DNA from: Laburnicola sp. R22_1
Lineage: Eukaryota > Ascomycota > Dothideomycetes > Pleosporales > Didymosphaeriaceae
DNA: 64,000 bases
Assembly (NCBI GenBank): GCA_014281115.1
Contig: JACONQ010000010.1
Location: forward strand, 806,001-870,000
Reading direction: 5' to 3'
A program made the position numbers and the translations under genes. Shown piece after piece: positions 44,801-55,307 of this stretch. Numbering within the stretch: the stretch's first letter is position 1; every line of letters begins with the position of its first letter. The notes under the pieces were generated by a model that had not been told where the DNA came from, did not search any database, and was given only the letters and a program-made list of their open reading frames with translations.

Positions 44801-45071
44801 CATTCGCATAAGGCGGTCCATCGTGCAGCGTGAAAGTATCGGGCGTCTTGTCATCGGCGCCGGGCGCTGTGCGCGAGCTCTGCTGCCATGCGTAGAGCTC
44901 ATTGGTACATCGGCGGAGGTATTCGGGCCTGGACGCGGGCGACGGACGCGGCGGGAAGCTCGATTTTGGCAGGCGGAGCGTGGATGACCATGATGCGCGT
45001 AATAGTCGCGTCGGGGCTACCATAGTAGCATCGTGGATGTCCTGTTCGTCGAAGGTGTGGGTTGTAGACAT
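41877..45071 (-). CDS. ISM1: Mitochondrial isoleucyl-tRNA synthetase
   Basis: Single exon, 1064 residues. Class I signatures are GPLHIGHALNK (HIGH at 94-97) and DGRKMSKSLGN (about 648-652). IleRS-specific blocks include GWDCHGLPIE, WFDSGTTW and GTDQHRGWFQSS. The C-terminal zinc finger CPRCWRF...CARC is the bacterial/mitochondrial form, so this is the organellar rather than the cytosolic enzyme. It charges mitochondrial tRNA-Ile and has the CP1 editing region. The first 16 residues are acidic (TFDEQDIHDAT). Residues 17 onward (MVAPTRLLRASWSSTLRL) form a typical mitochondrial presequence, so translation may really start at Met17 (45021-45023). Confidence 0.95.
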   Translation of the reverse strand: MSTTHTFDEQDIHDATMVAPTRLLRASWSSTLRLPKSSFPPRPSPASRPEYLRRCTNELYAWQQSSRTAPGADDKTPDTFTLHDGPPYANGPLHIGHALNKITKDLICRFQVGQGKKVSYIPGWDCHGLPIEIKALQAQKKDLAHTDPVSVREAARELATNTIEEQKKGFKEWAVMGDWNNAYKTMEKSFEIRQLEVFKKMFEKGLIYRQFKPVYWSPSSRTALAEAELEYDENHKSLAAFIRLPVQVTTKLQQGALSSISEPVSVVIWTTTPWTLPANKAIAVHKDMEYCVVQDPDKDNEKTIIAASRVEEYQKMLGRELAVVLSGLRGSNLAGQLSYTNPFQKANGLQTVLHADFVTDSSGTGLVHIAPGHGMDDYHVCSALGIEAFAPVDDAGAFTKEAFPDHPEILEGLAVSDVKRTGSNAILNYLEKHDFLRAKHNYRHKYPIDWRTKEPVIVRATAQWFANVDNIKKGAMKAIEEVHFMPETGRSRLESFIQGRSQWCISRQRAWGVPIPALFKKLENGQLEAAMDADTIQHVIDVVHERGINAWWTDAQDDPAWKPKHLMGSYVRGKDTMDVWFDSGTTWTMLPSHEDRPVADVYLEGTDQHRGWFQSSLLTHVATRPFEHDRVKAPYKTLITHGFTLDSDGRKMSKSLGNVIAPSQIMSGELLPPVKRKKQKGVKQPEPKDAAPTYDSMGSDALRLWVASGDYTKDVTVGQPVLMSVNQALHKYRVTFKWLLGVLSLPSCTPGYTAFDQVRSELVSHHDLEAPAAPLKNLADRLAVHRLVKVSHDVHSYYNKYEFYKGINAINKYVTNDLSAFYLETLKDRIYTGHKGDCQELQKVLGLIFYELLQMLAPVCPLLVEEVWDHTPDVLKNSSCHPARTVWTPLRRADPSTQTLLTDTQTYIDRINSALKAAQERLRADKAMGSSLESAVTILCKEDGPVGDWFSAHFCKAMGTPGQSSLSAAQFDELAGLFVVSSVAKGDWAQRRDASKERTGTAEGVPGEWWTEETFVADEEKGWTGTVEVHKARLEKCPRCWRFQKEAESELCARCEDVMEEEGV

Positions 45072-45414
45072 TTTCCCAAGCTTCAGCTATTCGGTGATAA
45101 CTCGGGCGCGGAGATGCCTCGGCCAACGCTGGTCAACGCGAGTGATGAACCCAAGTCCGCAACTCGAACAACCTTCGTTTGTTGTATTTGCAGTGAGCTA
45201 TAGAGTCACGATCCTAGGACGTGTTGGTAAGTAAAGACAGTTTACTAAAATGCCGTGCCGAAAATATCTAGGTTGTGAGTCACTCCGCATTCGCAAGACT
45301 GTGACTCATGGAGGTATCTAATCCGAACCAAAAAAAAAAAAAAAAACCCAGAGTGCGCCCTACGCAATGCATCGAAAAGCAAATGATATAGCCTCAACAT
45401 ACCAAGCCAGTTGG
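45072..45414. other. Intergenic with a poly-A run
   Basis: This 343-bp spacer lies between the IleRS start and the UPF0183 3' end. It has an A run at about 45330-45347. Nothing else recognised. Confidence 0.4.
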
Positions 45415-46992
45415 CTAATAGACCGTCAAAGCGCTCACAGCTCCATTCTTCAAGACTTCAAACACCATACCTGGAAACCCGAAGAGCTCCACGTTCCCGA
45501 CGTCTCCGTCACTCTCGAACGTACCAGATCCCGCATTTGCAAACTTGCTCTTCTTGTTGGATCCTTCTTCCCAACCACCCAAAAGTTCGCAGCTGCTGCC
45601 CGGACTATCACCCCAGCCCCGATTCAGGGCCATACCACGTTGCTGCAATCGCTCCTCCTCTTCGGTCGCGTAGTACGACTTATAAACTTCTTTAAGTCGA
45701 CTCGATATGTCGGGAAACCGCATCTCGGAATTAAGAGGATCCGTTGTGTGCTCAAGCGGAACATGATCTAGGGTCCATCGACTCCTTCTATGGCGGTTGA
45801 ACTGGTATGATCCGGGAATGTTACCATGAAAGATGACTTTGGTGACTGTGAGGTGGCTTAGTGGTTGCGCACTGGGATCGCAGTCTTCTTGGGATTCCGA
45901 TGTGTTGCTGTCCGATATTGGCGACGGCGGAGAAATCTGCGTTGGCTGCGATATCAGAATGTCGAACCCATGGTGGTAATAATTGTAGAAATGCTCTGCT
46001 GCAGCCACCTCGCGTTCTTGTGCCTCGAGCGCGGCTTCCTCGTCGTCTTCCCAGTCGTCTTCATTGTCTGTATCGATGGCAGAACCGTGGTCCGATACAG
46101 GCATATCGTCGGGTGTCAGTCTTAGACCAGATGGTTCCGAGACGTCGCTTACTCGCCGGTCCTTGTGGATCGAAAGGCGATGGTCGTTCTTCCTATAGAT
46201 GGAGTCCGGTGCCCCCAGTTCCATAATGAGATCTTGAGGAGTAGTCTCGCTGAGAATGATCCAAAATGGAGGGCTTGACCGCCTTACTAGCTCTATTCTA
46301 CCCTCTCCGTGTACCTTTACGAGCTCGATTTCGTCTGGGCCTCCCTCTTTGCCTTTCCCAGATAACGCAGAAGCCCGAGGGTTCGGCGGGTGAGCTGTGA
46401 ACAGAGATGCTCGTGCTTTTTGCCAGGATTCGCCACTGAATACAGCCATAGATGTCGCAGGACCAGTCGCAGAAGATGACAACAGAGATATAAAATCTTT
46501 CTTGGGGGAAAATGCAGAATGTTGCACAGGGAAGTTGAATGCAACGCCTGGGTATGAAAGGTTGTATACGCCCTTTGCATTTGGATCATCCGACTCCGGT
46601 GGTATGTACTCTCCGCCATACGTCGGGCCCAGCAACTTGTCATATATGTGCCTAAATCTTGGTCCAGAAGGGCCCGACGAAATGCCGCCACGAGGCTCTA
46701 CCAGCCTGAAGACCTCGACATCCTTGTATACTAGCTTAGCTTTCGTGAAATCGAGCACCTCTATCAACCGCAGTCGCTGGTCTGGGCCGTCGAACTGTAA
46801 CCGGAGGCCGTTGTCGGGGAGAGCGATGTGGACTGGGGACGCGATAGGGCGGGAATCATCGTGGTAGAGCTGGAATGTCGGAAATGCGCGAACTTCTGTT
46901 TTTATTGTGGTCAACACTTCGTGAAGAGAGCAGCCGAGGGTCATAAAGCCGACACTCCTGCCAGGTACCAGCTGCAGCGAGCTGTCTTCCAT
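45415..46992 (-). CDS. UPF0183 family protein (PHAF1/C16orf70 homologue)
   Basis: Single exon, 525 residues. The start LQLVPGRSVGFMTLGCSLHE is the family hallmark, followed by HIALPDNGLRLQFDGPDQRL, FRHIYDKLLGPTYGGEY, PGVAFNFPV and WIILSETTPQDLIMELGAPDSIYRK. The C-terminal part has FFYNYYHHGFDILI-like and VTKVIFHGNIPGSYQFNRH segments, also typical. An acidic insert (DNEDDWEDDEEAALEAQE) separates the halves. Animal homologues bind BCAS3 and associate with the phagophore (family knowledge). In fungi the role is not established. There is no membrane segment. Confidence 0.88.
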   Translation of the reverse strand: MEDSSLQLVPGRSVGFMTLGCSLHEVLTTIKTEVRAFPTFQLYHDDSRPIASPVHIALPDNGLRLQFDGPDQRLRLIEVLDFTKAKLVYKDVEVFRLVEPRGGISSGPSGPRFRHIYDKLLGPTYGGEYIPPESDDPNAKGVYNLSYPGVAFNFPVQHSAFSPKKDFISLLSSSATGPATSMAVFSGESWQKARASLFTAHPPNPRASALSGKGKEGGPDEIELVKVHGEGRIELVRRSSPPFWIILSETTPQDLIMELGAPDSIYRKNDHRLSIHKDRRVSDVSEPSGLRLTPDDMPVSDHGSAIDTDNEDDWEDDEEAALEAQEREVAAAEHFYNYYHHGFDILISQPTQISPPSPISDSNTSESQEDCDPSAQPLSHLTVTKVIFHGNIPGSYQFNRHRRSRWTLDHVPLEHTTDPLNSEMRFPDISSRLKEVYKSYYATEEEERLQQRGMALNRGWGDSPGSSCELLGGWEEGSNKKSKFANAGSGTFESDGDVGNVELFGFPGMVFEVLKNGAVSALTVY

Positions 46993-47674
46993 CGCGGAAG
47001 GAGCGACCCGGTGTCCTTGAAAGGACTCTGTCTAGGACACGTTGCCTTTTCCTGCGCGTAAGGTCGTATATCCCGGTGTATACAGTTCCTGATATCGTGG
47101 TATGGAGGAGGAGGCTGCGTGGGCGCAGTATAACGCTGGTGGCGGGCTGCTGTCCCCGTGCTTTGTCCACGCGGCCAGAAGTGAGACCAGGATGCAAAAG
47201 CTACAAGGTTCAACGTCAAGCGAAGCACCGAGTCGACGGTCGACGACCGTGTACGGAGAAGCTCGGGCAGACAGAGGTGCAGTCACAAGAAGGCGATTGC
47301 TCGGTGGTTTGGAGCCAGAGGACTGAGGGGGGGAGGGGTAGCAGCCCTGGAGAGGCTCGATCGGGGGCGCGGTGAGAGCGAATACGATCCGTGCAGGGGG
47401 AATCCACTACCAATACACAGCTTCTTTGAGTTGTACCTCGTGGCAAGGTAAGCATGAAAGAGAAGAGCAGTTGCGGCCTCTTGACGGTAGGTATTCGTGG
47501 TATTGAGCCCAGAGTCAGTTCCGAAGGCGCGGAACGGTAGCGAGGCGCTTTGGCCACGCGACCGGGGTCTGCGCTTGGCCCACTGGATGTTTGTTTACCC
47601 GCCGAGCCCGTATCAACACACGATTGACATCACTACCACCAGCTTCTTCCCCCAAACATACATATTCCCCCACC
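46993..47674. promoter_or_regulatory. Divergent promoter region of UPF0183 and kinesin genes
   Basis: This 682-bp spacer lies between divergent starts. The last 100 bases upstream of the kinesin are a C/A-rich leader. No gene recognised. Confidence 0.45.
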
Positions 47675-50600
47675 ATGTCTGGTCTCCCTCGGCCTGGCAT
47701 GCCGCCCACCAAGCGAACAAACACATCCATGCGTCCGCCCGTTTCGCGCCCGACCTCCAATTTAGGGCGAGGACGCTCCGCCACGCCTGCGCACGATGGC
47801 CGAACTTCGCGAGCCGAGTCGGTCGCGTCCACGAGGACTGTGCGGTCGTCGCCGAGCGCAAGTCTCAAGCGCAAAGAGCGCGACTTCGACGCCGACGTGG
47901 AAGAAACAAACATCAATGTCGTCGTCCGATGTCGCGGCCGCAATGACCGCGAAGTCAGAGAAAACTCAGGCGTCGTGGTGTCCACAAACGGGATCAAAGG
48001 GAGCACCGTGGACCTCTCAATGGGCCCGAGTGCGCTCAGCAACAAGTCGTATCAGTTTGACAAGGTCTTCTCCCCCGCCGCCGGCCAGAACATGATCTTT
48101 GACGAAGTCGTGGCGCCCATCCTTGACGAGGTAAGCGAAGAGACCCAAGACTCCTCTTTGTGTGATTAACTCGTCGTAAGGTACTCGGTGGTTTCAACTG
48201 CACGATATTCGCGTACGGCCAGACAGGCACCGGCAAGACGTACACCATGACCGGCGATATATCCAACATCCTTCCCCTTCCAGATGCTGCTGGTATCATC
48301 CCGCGCGTTTTATATGCACTATTTAACAGACTCGAGACGGAAGAGACGGAAAACTCGGTCAAGTGCTCATTCATCGAGCTGTACAACGAGGAATTGCGGG
48401 ATTTACTGTCAACCGACGACTCGGGGAAGCTGAAGATATATGATGATAACAGCAAGAGGGGCCACCTGACAACGCTGGTACAGGGCATGGAGGAGTGCCA
48501 TCTCAAGTCAGCTGCGCAGGGTATCCAGCTCCTATCCGATGGTACGAACAAACGGCAGGTGGCCGCAACCAAGTGCAACGATCTCAGTTCGCGAAGCCAC
48601 ACAGTCTTCACCATCACCATCTACACAAAACGTACGTCAGAAGATGGTGTCGAATATCTGAGCGCTGGAAAACTCAACTTGGTTGACCTTGCTGGAAGCG
48701 AAAATATCCAGAGGAGTGGAGCAGAGAACAAGCGCGCTGCTGAGGCTGGCCTCATCAACAAGAGCTTGCTGACACTCGGCCGCGTTATTAACGCGCTCGT
48801 GGAACGCAGCGCGCACATTCCATACCGGGAGTCGAAGTTGACCCGCTTGCTGCAAGACTCCTTGGGTGGCCGAACGAAGACGTGCATTATTGCAACCTTA
48901 TCGCCTGCAAAGAGCAATCTAGAAGAGACCATCTCCACTCTGGATTATGCCTTCCGTGCGAAAAATATTCGGAACAAGCCTCAGGTCAACCAGCTCATGT
49001 CAAAGAAAACTCTGCTTAAGGAATACACATTCGAAATCGAGAAGCTGAAGAGTGAGTTGATCGCAACACGGCAACGCAACGGCGTCTACCTCACGCAAGA
49101 GAATTATGAAGAAATCACCACCATCAGCGAGTCCAGGAGAATCCTTAGTGAGGAACAACGTGACATGATTGACACTATGAAGGTCGATCTTCGCAACAAA
49201 ATCGAAGAGCTGTTTAGCTTAACCACAAACTTCCACAATCTCAAGAAGGATAACGAGCAGACTAGGCTCACTTTAGAAGGCACCAAAGGCATACTTGAAA
49301 AGACTCAAGCGGTGTTGGACTTGACCCGGCAAAATCTTGCCGAGGAGACCGAACTTCGCAAGGCGCACGCAAAGACGGAGGGCGAACTCGTTGAGATCGG
49401 CTATGGCATGATTTCAAAGCTTGGAAAGACAACATCCGATATCGACGGTTTGAGGTCTAAGATTCGCAGGAAGTCCGACCTCCAGACACAAAATCGACAG
49501 CAGTGGGCGTCTTCCCAAACCCAAGTGCTAGATACGACACAGCTAGTCGAAGTGCGCATAGCACAATTCCGGAATCAGCAAGAGCAGTTGATGAACAGCC
49601 TGTCTACAAGAATGCAGTCCTTCGTGAATGACGAACTTCAAAATCTTGGTGCTTCTCAGACCTTCCTGCAAGAGAAGATGAAGGCGTTTGGCGAATCTGA
49701 GCAAGAAGTTAACGAGCAGACTGCCAAAGCTCGTGATGATATGAATGAGGTGTTAGAAGAGATCAAGACCTTGCGGGAAGATATAAAACAAAAGGTCGGT
49801 GCCGGTTTGAACGAGCTATCTGCCGCAGCCGAGAAGATATCTGGAAACATCATTACGGAGCTGGAGGCTTTTCATACCCAGGTAAGCCATCTCTTCAAAT
49901 CAGCTGTTTCCCGCTAACAAGGATAGCTCCATTCATCCTACGCATCGCTCGGACGAGACTTCAAAAACACCTTCGACGATCTAGTAAAATCCCTCAATGA
50001 GCAACAAAATGAAAATGAGCGATTGCAGCAACAAGTTTCAGAGGCGAACGCGGCGCTTGTACAAGCGAACAAAACGTCCCAGGGTCGTCTTGTTCAAGTC
50101 ATTGACGAGGAAAAGCAAAAGTCCGCAGAGGAACGCCAACAACTGCTGGCCCAGGTGACCACGCTCATCAATGCGAATGCAGATGCACAGGACAAGCGTT
50201 TGAATGAGAAGGTGTCTGGTGTGTGCGAAGAGCTTGGGGTCGCGAACTCTTCTTTCGAGACAGAGCAAGCCGCATACACCGAGGGAATGGGAACTTGGAC
50301 GACCAAGTCCAAGGACATACTTGCTGGTATCTCGAAATCGCGTGACAACGTCAAGACCAAGATCAAGGGAGACTTTGCAGTAGGTGCTCTTTCTGATCTC
50401 TGCATGCGCATGCTGATCACATCTTTGTAGACTGCAACCCAACATTCCACATCTATCAAGGATACAACCACCTCAGTGCACAACAGCACCGTCAAGATCG
50501 TCGAGGCTCAAATGGCGCAAATGGACACGCAGTTGCACTCTTTGGACGAAATCATGTCGCGTGTGCGTGAGCAGAACAACGCACATCACACTGCTCACAC

Positions 50601-51354
50601 ATCGTCGCTGAGCGCATTATCGTCCACGGTTCAGTCTTCCTACTCGAGCATCGGCGACCACCTGGACACATCCTTCGCTCGTGTGCAATCCCTTGAAGCG
50701 GATGTCTCTGCCCAAGCAACCGCTCTCAAAGAAACTTTGCCGGCTTTGGCGGAAGATGCAAGCATACGTGCACCACTGCAGGAACTCCGTGATGCTGTTG
50801 GAAATCAAAACCTTATCGAGTACAACCCTACGGGAGAGACTCCGCAACGCGTCAGCTACACCATTCCAGACAAACTTCCTCGCACCGAAGCCCATGAAAC
50901 ACTCCTCTGTCGTCTTCGAGATCGTCCTGCCTCTGCGGATGCCCGCAGCCCATCCAAAGGCTTGGTTTTCAATGACGGCGCCAAACCCACCCCTTCCGAG
51001 GACGTGTTCTCTATCGCGAAACCGAACTTCTCCCGCTCAGTCAGTGCACACACCGTCCCGATACCACCTGGTGCCTCTCTTCGCGAGCTAGATGTTAATG
51101 TCGTCGCTCAGGAGAGTCATACCCAACCCTTACCCATCGTGTCCCATTCCGACACCATGGTTATAGCTGCTCCTCCGCTTAAGAAGCAGCGCGGCGAGGA
51201 CAATTCCAAGGTGCCTATGAAGAAGATGACTAGGAAGACGGTTGGCGGGGAAGGAAAAGGCGACCGGGAAAACTTGACGATCACGCATTTCAGCTCGAGT
51301 ATTGGGCCGGGACTGGTGAAGGGCAGGAAGCTGAGAAGTCATGGAACCAACTAA
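47675..51354 (+). CDS. Kinesin-5 (BimC/Eg5-type) mitotic motor
   Basis: Four exons (47675-48130, 48181-49881, 49927-50379, 50431-51354) give 1177 residues. A Ser/Arg-rich N-terminal extension of about 75 residues precedes the motor (NINVVVRCRGRN). The P-loop is GQTGTGKT (165-172), switch I NDLSSRSH and switch II DLAGSE, followed by LGRVINALVE and YRESKLTRLLQDSLGG. The neck and stalk are long coiled coils. The C-terminal tail is disordered and carries SPSK and DRENLTITHFSSS-like segments, where the BimC box would lie. Kinesin-5 tetramers slide antiparallel microtubules to separate spindle poles. The order, length and N-terminal extension match the fungal BimC family. Confidence 0.94.
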
Positions 51355-52100
51355 TTCGGTGTTGCTCTGTGTTCGATCTGTTGTTAGTGTAGTGTGCATG
51401 GGTCAGGAGTTACGTGTACCACGGCTTGTCTTGTTGGTAAAATGGAGTTCTGGCAGGTCAAATCCACAGGGTTTCTGTGTAGCAATGCTGCGTAATGCAG
51501 TGGAAGGCGTTGGGATACTTGGTGGTTTAGATATTTGAGCGAGTAATGAATGTATTCTCTCTGACCACTATCTATTCTATGATTTGTGTTCCAGTCGGCT
51601 CACTACTTAGATGACACTGTTCTAGAAGACTTTGCAGCAGCTCTGAATGTAACGTAGGGGTTAGAGGCCAGTCTACCTATTATAGGATACTTCATGACTA
51701 CGACCCGCCATCCGAGCCTACACGCCGTACACGCCGGCGCACTAATATGAAAAGTCTTATAAAATGCTGCGAGGATTTGGCAAACTGCTCCTGCGACGAA
51801 GAAGAACATACAGCGCAAGCTTTCGTTTGGAATCAGCATCAGGCCTTAGAGAGCGCGCATCTTGCTACCTAGGTATCCTTTCGGCATCCCTCCGCCCCCG
51901 CATTCGAAGCTCCTAGCTCCGAAGCTACCAACGTCATCGCGTCCCGTCTTCCCAATCACTCTCCGCGCCCAAATTGTGCCATTCGTCGATATTACGCCTT
52001 ACGAGTCTTGTCGAGCTTGCGCGCTAGGGTTCTAGGTGTAGTAGGCTTACCGTGTAGTTAGAGTGCGCCCATCGCAGTATAACATACAAGTGCCGCAACC
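51355..52100. other. Intergenic, nothing recognised
   Basis: Spacer holding the kinesin 3' region and the aldehyde dehydrogenase promoter. No gene or repeat seen. Confidence 0.4.
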
Positions 52101-53870
52101 ATGCGGTCTTTCGCAGCTTCCACGAGAGCGATTGCGAGACAGCAGGGGTTTCGGAATCGCATACAGAAACGCCCGTTGCCGGTTTTACTCCAGAGGACTT
52201 ATGCTATGGGTCATTCGGTGCCGCCGGTGCGTAAGGCGCGCTGTTCAATAACGAGCCTCGCGGCAGGGTCGAAGATTACTGACTCCTCCCAGCTGAGCGA
52301 CACGTCGCTCCTCAAGAAGCAGACATATGTAAATGGACAATGGATAAGCGCAAAGTCAGGCAAGACCTTCGAGGTCCACGGTACGCAACGCCCTGGGTGT
52401 CCGACTTGCATAGCTGACGATGCCGCAGATCCCGCGACAGGCAAAGCCATAGGCACACAGCCCGAGATGGACCGCGCCGACACCGAAGCCGCCATCGCAG
52501 CTGCCGCCGCCGCCTTCCCTTCCTGGCGCAAGACGACCGGCCGCGAGCGGGCGAAGCTGCTGCGCAAATGGTACGATTTGATCATGGAGAACGCCGACGA
52601 CCTTGCCAAGTTGATAACGTGGGAGAACGGCAAGCCGTTTGCGGATGCGAAGAGCGAGGTCACATATGCCGCCAACTTCTTCGAGTGGTTCTCGGAAGAG
52701 GCGCCTAGGGCATATGGAAATACAATTCCTGCGAGCGTGGCCGGCAATAGGGTCTTCACGATCCAGGAGCCTGTTGGTGTCTGCGGCCTGATCACACCGT
52801 GAGTATTTTCAGATGCGTACTCAACTCACGTTTCGTGCTAATATCGCATCAGATGGAACTTTCCGGCAGCAATGATAACCCGCAAGATCGGCCCTGCCCT
52901 CGCGGCCGGTTGTACAGTCGTCGCAAAATCCCCTGGCGAAACGCCTTTCACAGCCGCTGCCCTCGCAGAACTCGGTCACCGCGCAGGCATTCCCAAAGGC
53001 GTGATAAATTTCGTCACTGCCATGAAAAACACCCCCGAAGTCGGCGAGACCATCACATCCTCCAAGACGGTCAAGAAGGTCTCCTTCACAGGCTCCACGG
53101 GCGTCGGCAAGCTGCTCATGAAGCAGTCGTCGGATACCATGAAGAAGCTCTCATTTGAGCTCGGCGGCAACTCGCCGTTCATCGTCTTCGACGACGCTGA
53201 CCTGGAGACCGCTGTAACTGGTGCCATAGCGTCTAAGTTCCGCTCGTCAGGCCAGACCTGCGTATGCGCCAACAGGATCTACGTCCAGTCTGCCATCTAC
53301 GACAAGTTCGCCGAGAAGTTTGTCGAAAAAGTCAAGAATTTCAAGGTCGGCGGCGGCTACGACGAAGGCGTCACCCACGGACCCCTAATCCATGACCGCG
53401 CCGTCTCAAAAGTAGAAGCGCACGTCCGAGATGCCGAGAAGCAAGGCGGCACCGTCCTTATCGGAGGCCAAAAGATGCCTGACCTAGGCTCAAACTTCTA
53501 CCAGCCAACCGTCATCCGCGACATGACAGGCGACATGCAACTCGCGCACGAAGAAACCTTTGGCCCCGTCGCAGGCTTGTTCAAATTCGACACCGAAGCT
53601 GACGTTATCAAGCTGGCGAACGCTTCCGACGTGGGTCTCGCCGGGTACTTTTTCAGCCGCGATGTGCAGCGGTGTTATCGCGTTGCTGAGGCGCTGGAGG
53701 TGGGTATGGTGGGTGTGAATACGGGGTTGATTTCGGATCCGGCGGCGCCTTTTGGTGGCGTGAAGGAGAGTGGGTTTGGTAGAGAGGGGTCTATGCTGGG
53801 TATATTGGAGTATCAGGTTACGAAGATGGTAACGCTGGGGGGCATGAGTCAACCGCTTCAGGGCTCGTAG
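52101..53870 (+). CDS. Succinate-semialdehyde dehydrogenase, mitochondrial-type
   Basis: Exons 52101-52226, 52293-52380, 52429-52798 and 52853-53870 give 533 residues. Two of the three introns (66, 48 and 54 nt) have no in-frame stop, so a plain frame reads through them; splicing restores FEVHDPATGKAIGT. The first 36 residues are Arg/Ser-rich without acids, a mitochondrial presequence. The aldehyde dehydrogenase motifs are ITPWNFP, FTGSTGVGK, the general base in FELGGNSP (Glu about 297) and the nucleophile in GQTCVCANR (Cys about 331). The match is closest to NAD(P)-dependent succinate-semialdehyde dehydrogenase of the GABA shunt, which oxidises succinate semialdehyde to succinate. Confidence 0.9.
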
Positions 53871-54273
53871 GTGTATATATTTGGGTGGATGATATTTTGT
53901 GTTTACGTGCGGTTAAGCGCAGCGTGTGACGACAGTAGATTCGTGCAAGAATGCACAATGCGGTATGATGTATGGGTCTGAAATTATGTCTTTGTGCTAT
54001 CAAGTTCCAGTTATACTCGGTGGTCACGAGAATATTACAATGGATCCACAGGAAGTGGGTAATAGCAGGATAAAGATCTACAGCGCCGGGAATGTCGGTA
54101 CATTGATGAATCATCCCGTTATACACGATATAACACGCAGATTAATCCCCGATACACCTCACTGCACTACAACTACAAGACTTCTCCAGCGAAATCTATC
54201 CACATTATATCCAACCCGAAGATTCGCAAGCCTTTGCAAATCCCCCATCCCACCTATAGTCCCCTCCACAAGT
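53871..54273. other. Convergent 3' intergenic spacer
   Basis: This 403-bp spacer lies between converging genes. Nothing recognised. Confidence 0.4.
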
Positions 54274-55307
54274 CTACAACTCCATCCCCCCATGAGAAAA
54301 CCCCCGCTCCCCCACCACCGGCCCAACCAAATCCCCCTCCTTCTCCTCCGTCGCCATACTCAACCGCAAAATCACCCCCGCAGTCCCCAACCCATTAATC
54401 GACGTAACAGGCCGCCACCCCTCCCTCACAGGCAACTGCTCCTCACCTAAAATTCCCGCCCATCCATTAGCACAAAAACACCACCACAACAACAAAAAGA
54501 GCCGTCCCGTCACCAACAAACACATAGAGGGAGGGAGGGTACGGTACGCTAGTGCTACTCACCAAAAAAGACATCCAAAAACGGCACCGGCACGCTCCCC
54601 GTCCCCTCATCCCCCAACAACAGCAAATACACCGCCGTCTCCGCATACGAATTAAACCGCTGCACGACCCCATAGCTAAACCGGGGATTCGTGTTCCGCG
54701 CAGCTTGAACGCGGCCCCAGCGCGCGGCCGCAGCCAGGGGCAGCGAAACGTTGGTCGCGCCGTCGAAGAAGGATTTGAATTGGGCGTAGACGGCCGGGTT
54801 GAAGGCTTGGTCGTTTGCGTCGGGCGTGCCTGTGTCGGCGCGCGAGAGGGACCCGTCGTGCTCGATTAGGTTGTGCGTTTTTAGGTCTTGCAGGGTGAAG
54901 GACGGGGGAGAGGTAGGGGTGGAGGATGTCTGCAGGCCGGCGAGGAAGAGGAGGGTGGCGAGTTCGGGGGTGAGGTTTAGGGCGGAGGTGGCGTGGAGGA
55001 GGGTCGATTGGGTTACTGGTGGGTGGGTTGTGAGTGAGTGGTGCATGTGGTTGAGGGATTGGGGTTAGGGGTTAGGGGTAGCGTACTGTTTCTCCCATCT
55101 CGAGGGAGGAGACCTGCATAGATGGAGCTGGTTAGCAAAGCTGAAGGGTGGCGTATATTGCGTGTCTTTGGTACCATGGTTAGCCAGCGAATTTAAGGCA
55201 GGGCAAGGACCACGAAGGTCGCCAGTAGTGGGTGCACGCCAGTCATCCCAGTTGACCTGGGCTGCGGCGAGCGTGCCGAGCGCAAGAAGAGTAGTATAGA
55301 TCTTCAT
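54274..55307 (-). CDS. Secreted chloroperoxidase / peroxygenase-like haem-thiolate enzyme
   Basis: Four exons: 55175-55307, 55087-55113 (27 nt), 54563-55015 and 54274-54446, giving 261 residues. A signal peptide (MKIYTTLLALGTLAAAQ) is followed by DLRGPCPALNSLANHG, with the haem-ligand Cys at 35 in the PCP motif. The microexon supplies LLPRDGRN. The distal motif EHDGSLSR follows (105-112), and the family helix ALNLTPELATLLFLAG precedes it. The length fits the short family of unspecific peroxygenases. These extracellular enzymes use peroxide to halogenate or oxygenate organic compounds. The third intron is 116 nt, longer than usual here. The C-terminal exon ends at MEL. Substrate unknown. Confidence 0.87.
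55061..55080 (+). repeat. Telomere-like TTAGGGG pair inside an intron
   Basis: Two TTAGGGG units on the plus strand fall within the second intron of the peroxidase gene, so the transcript reads CCCCTAA repeats. Two units only, probably a simple polypyrimidine tract rather than a telomere scar. Confidence 0.6.

Noticed and set aside
55061..55080. Interstitial telomere scar
   Set aside because: Only two TTAGGGG units, lying inside an intron of an intact gene.
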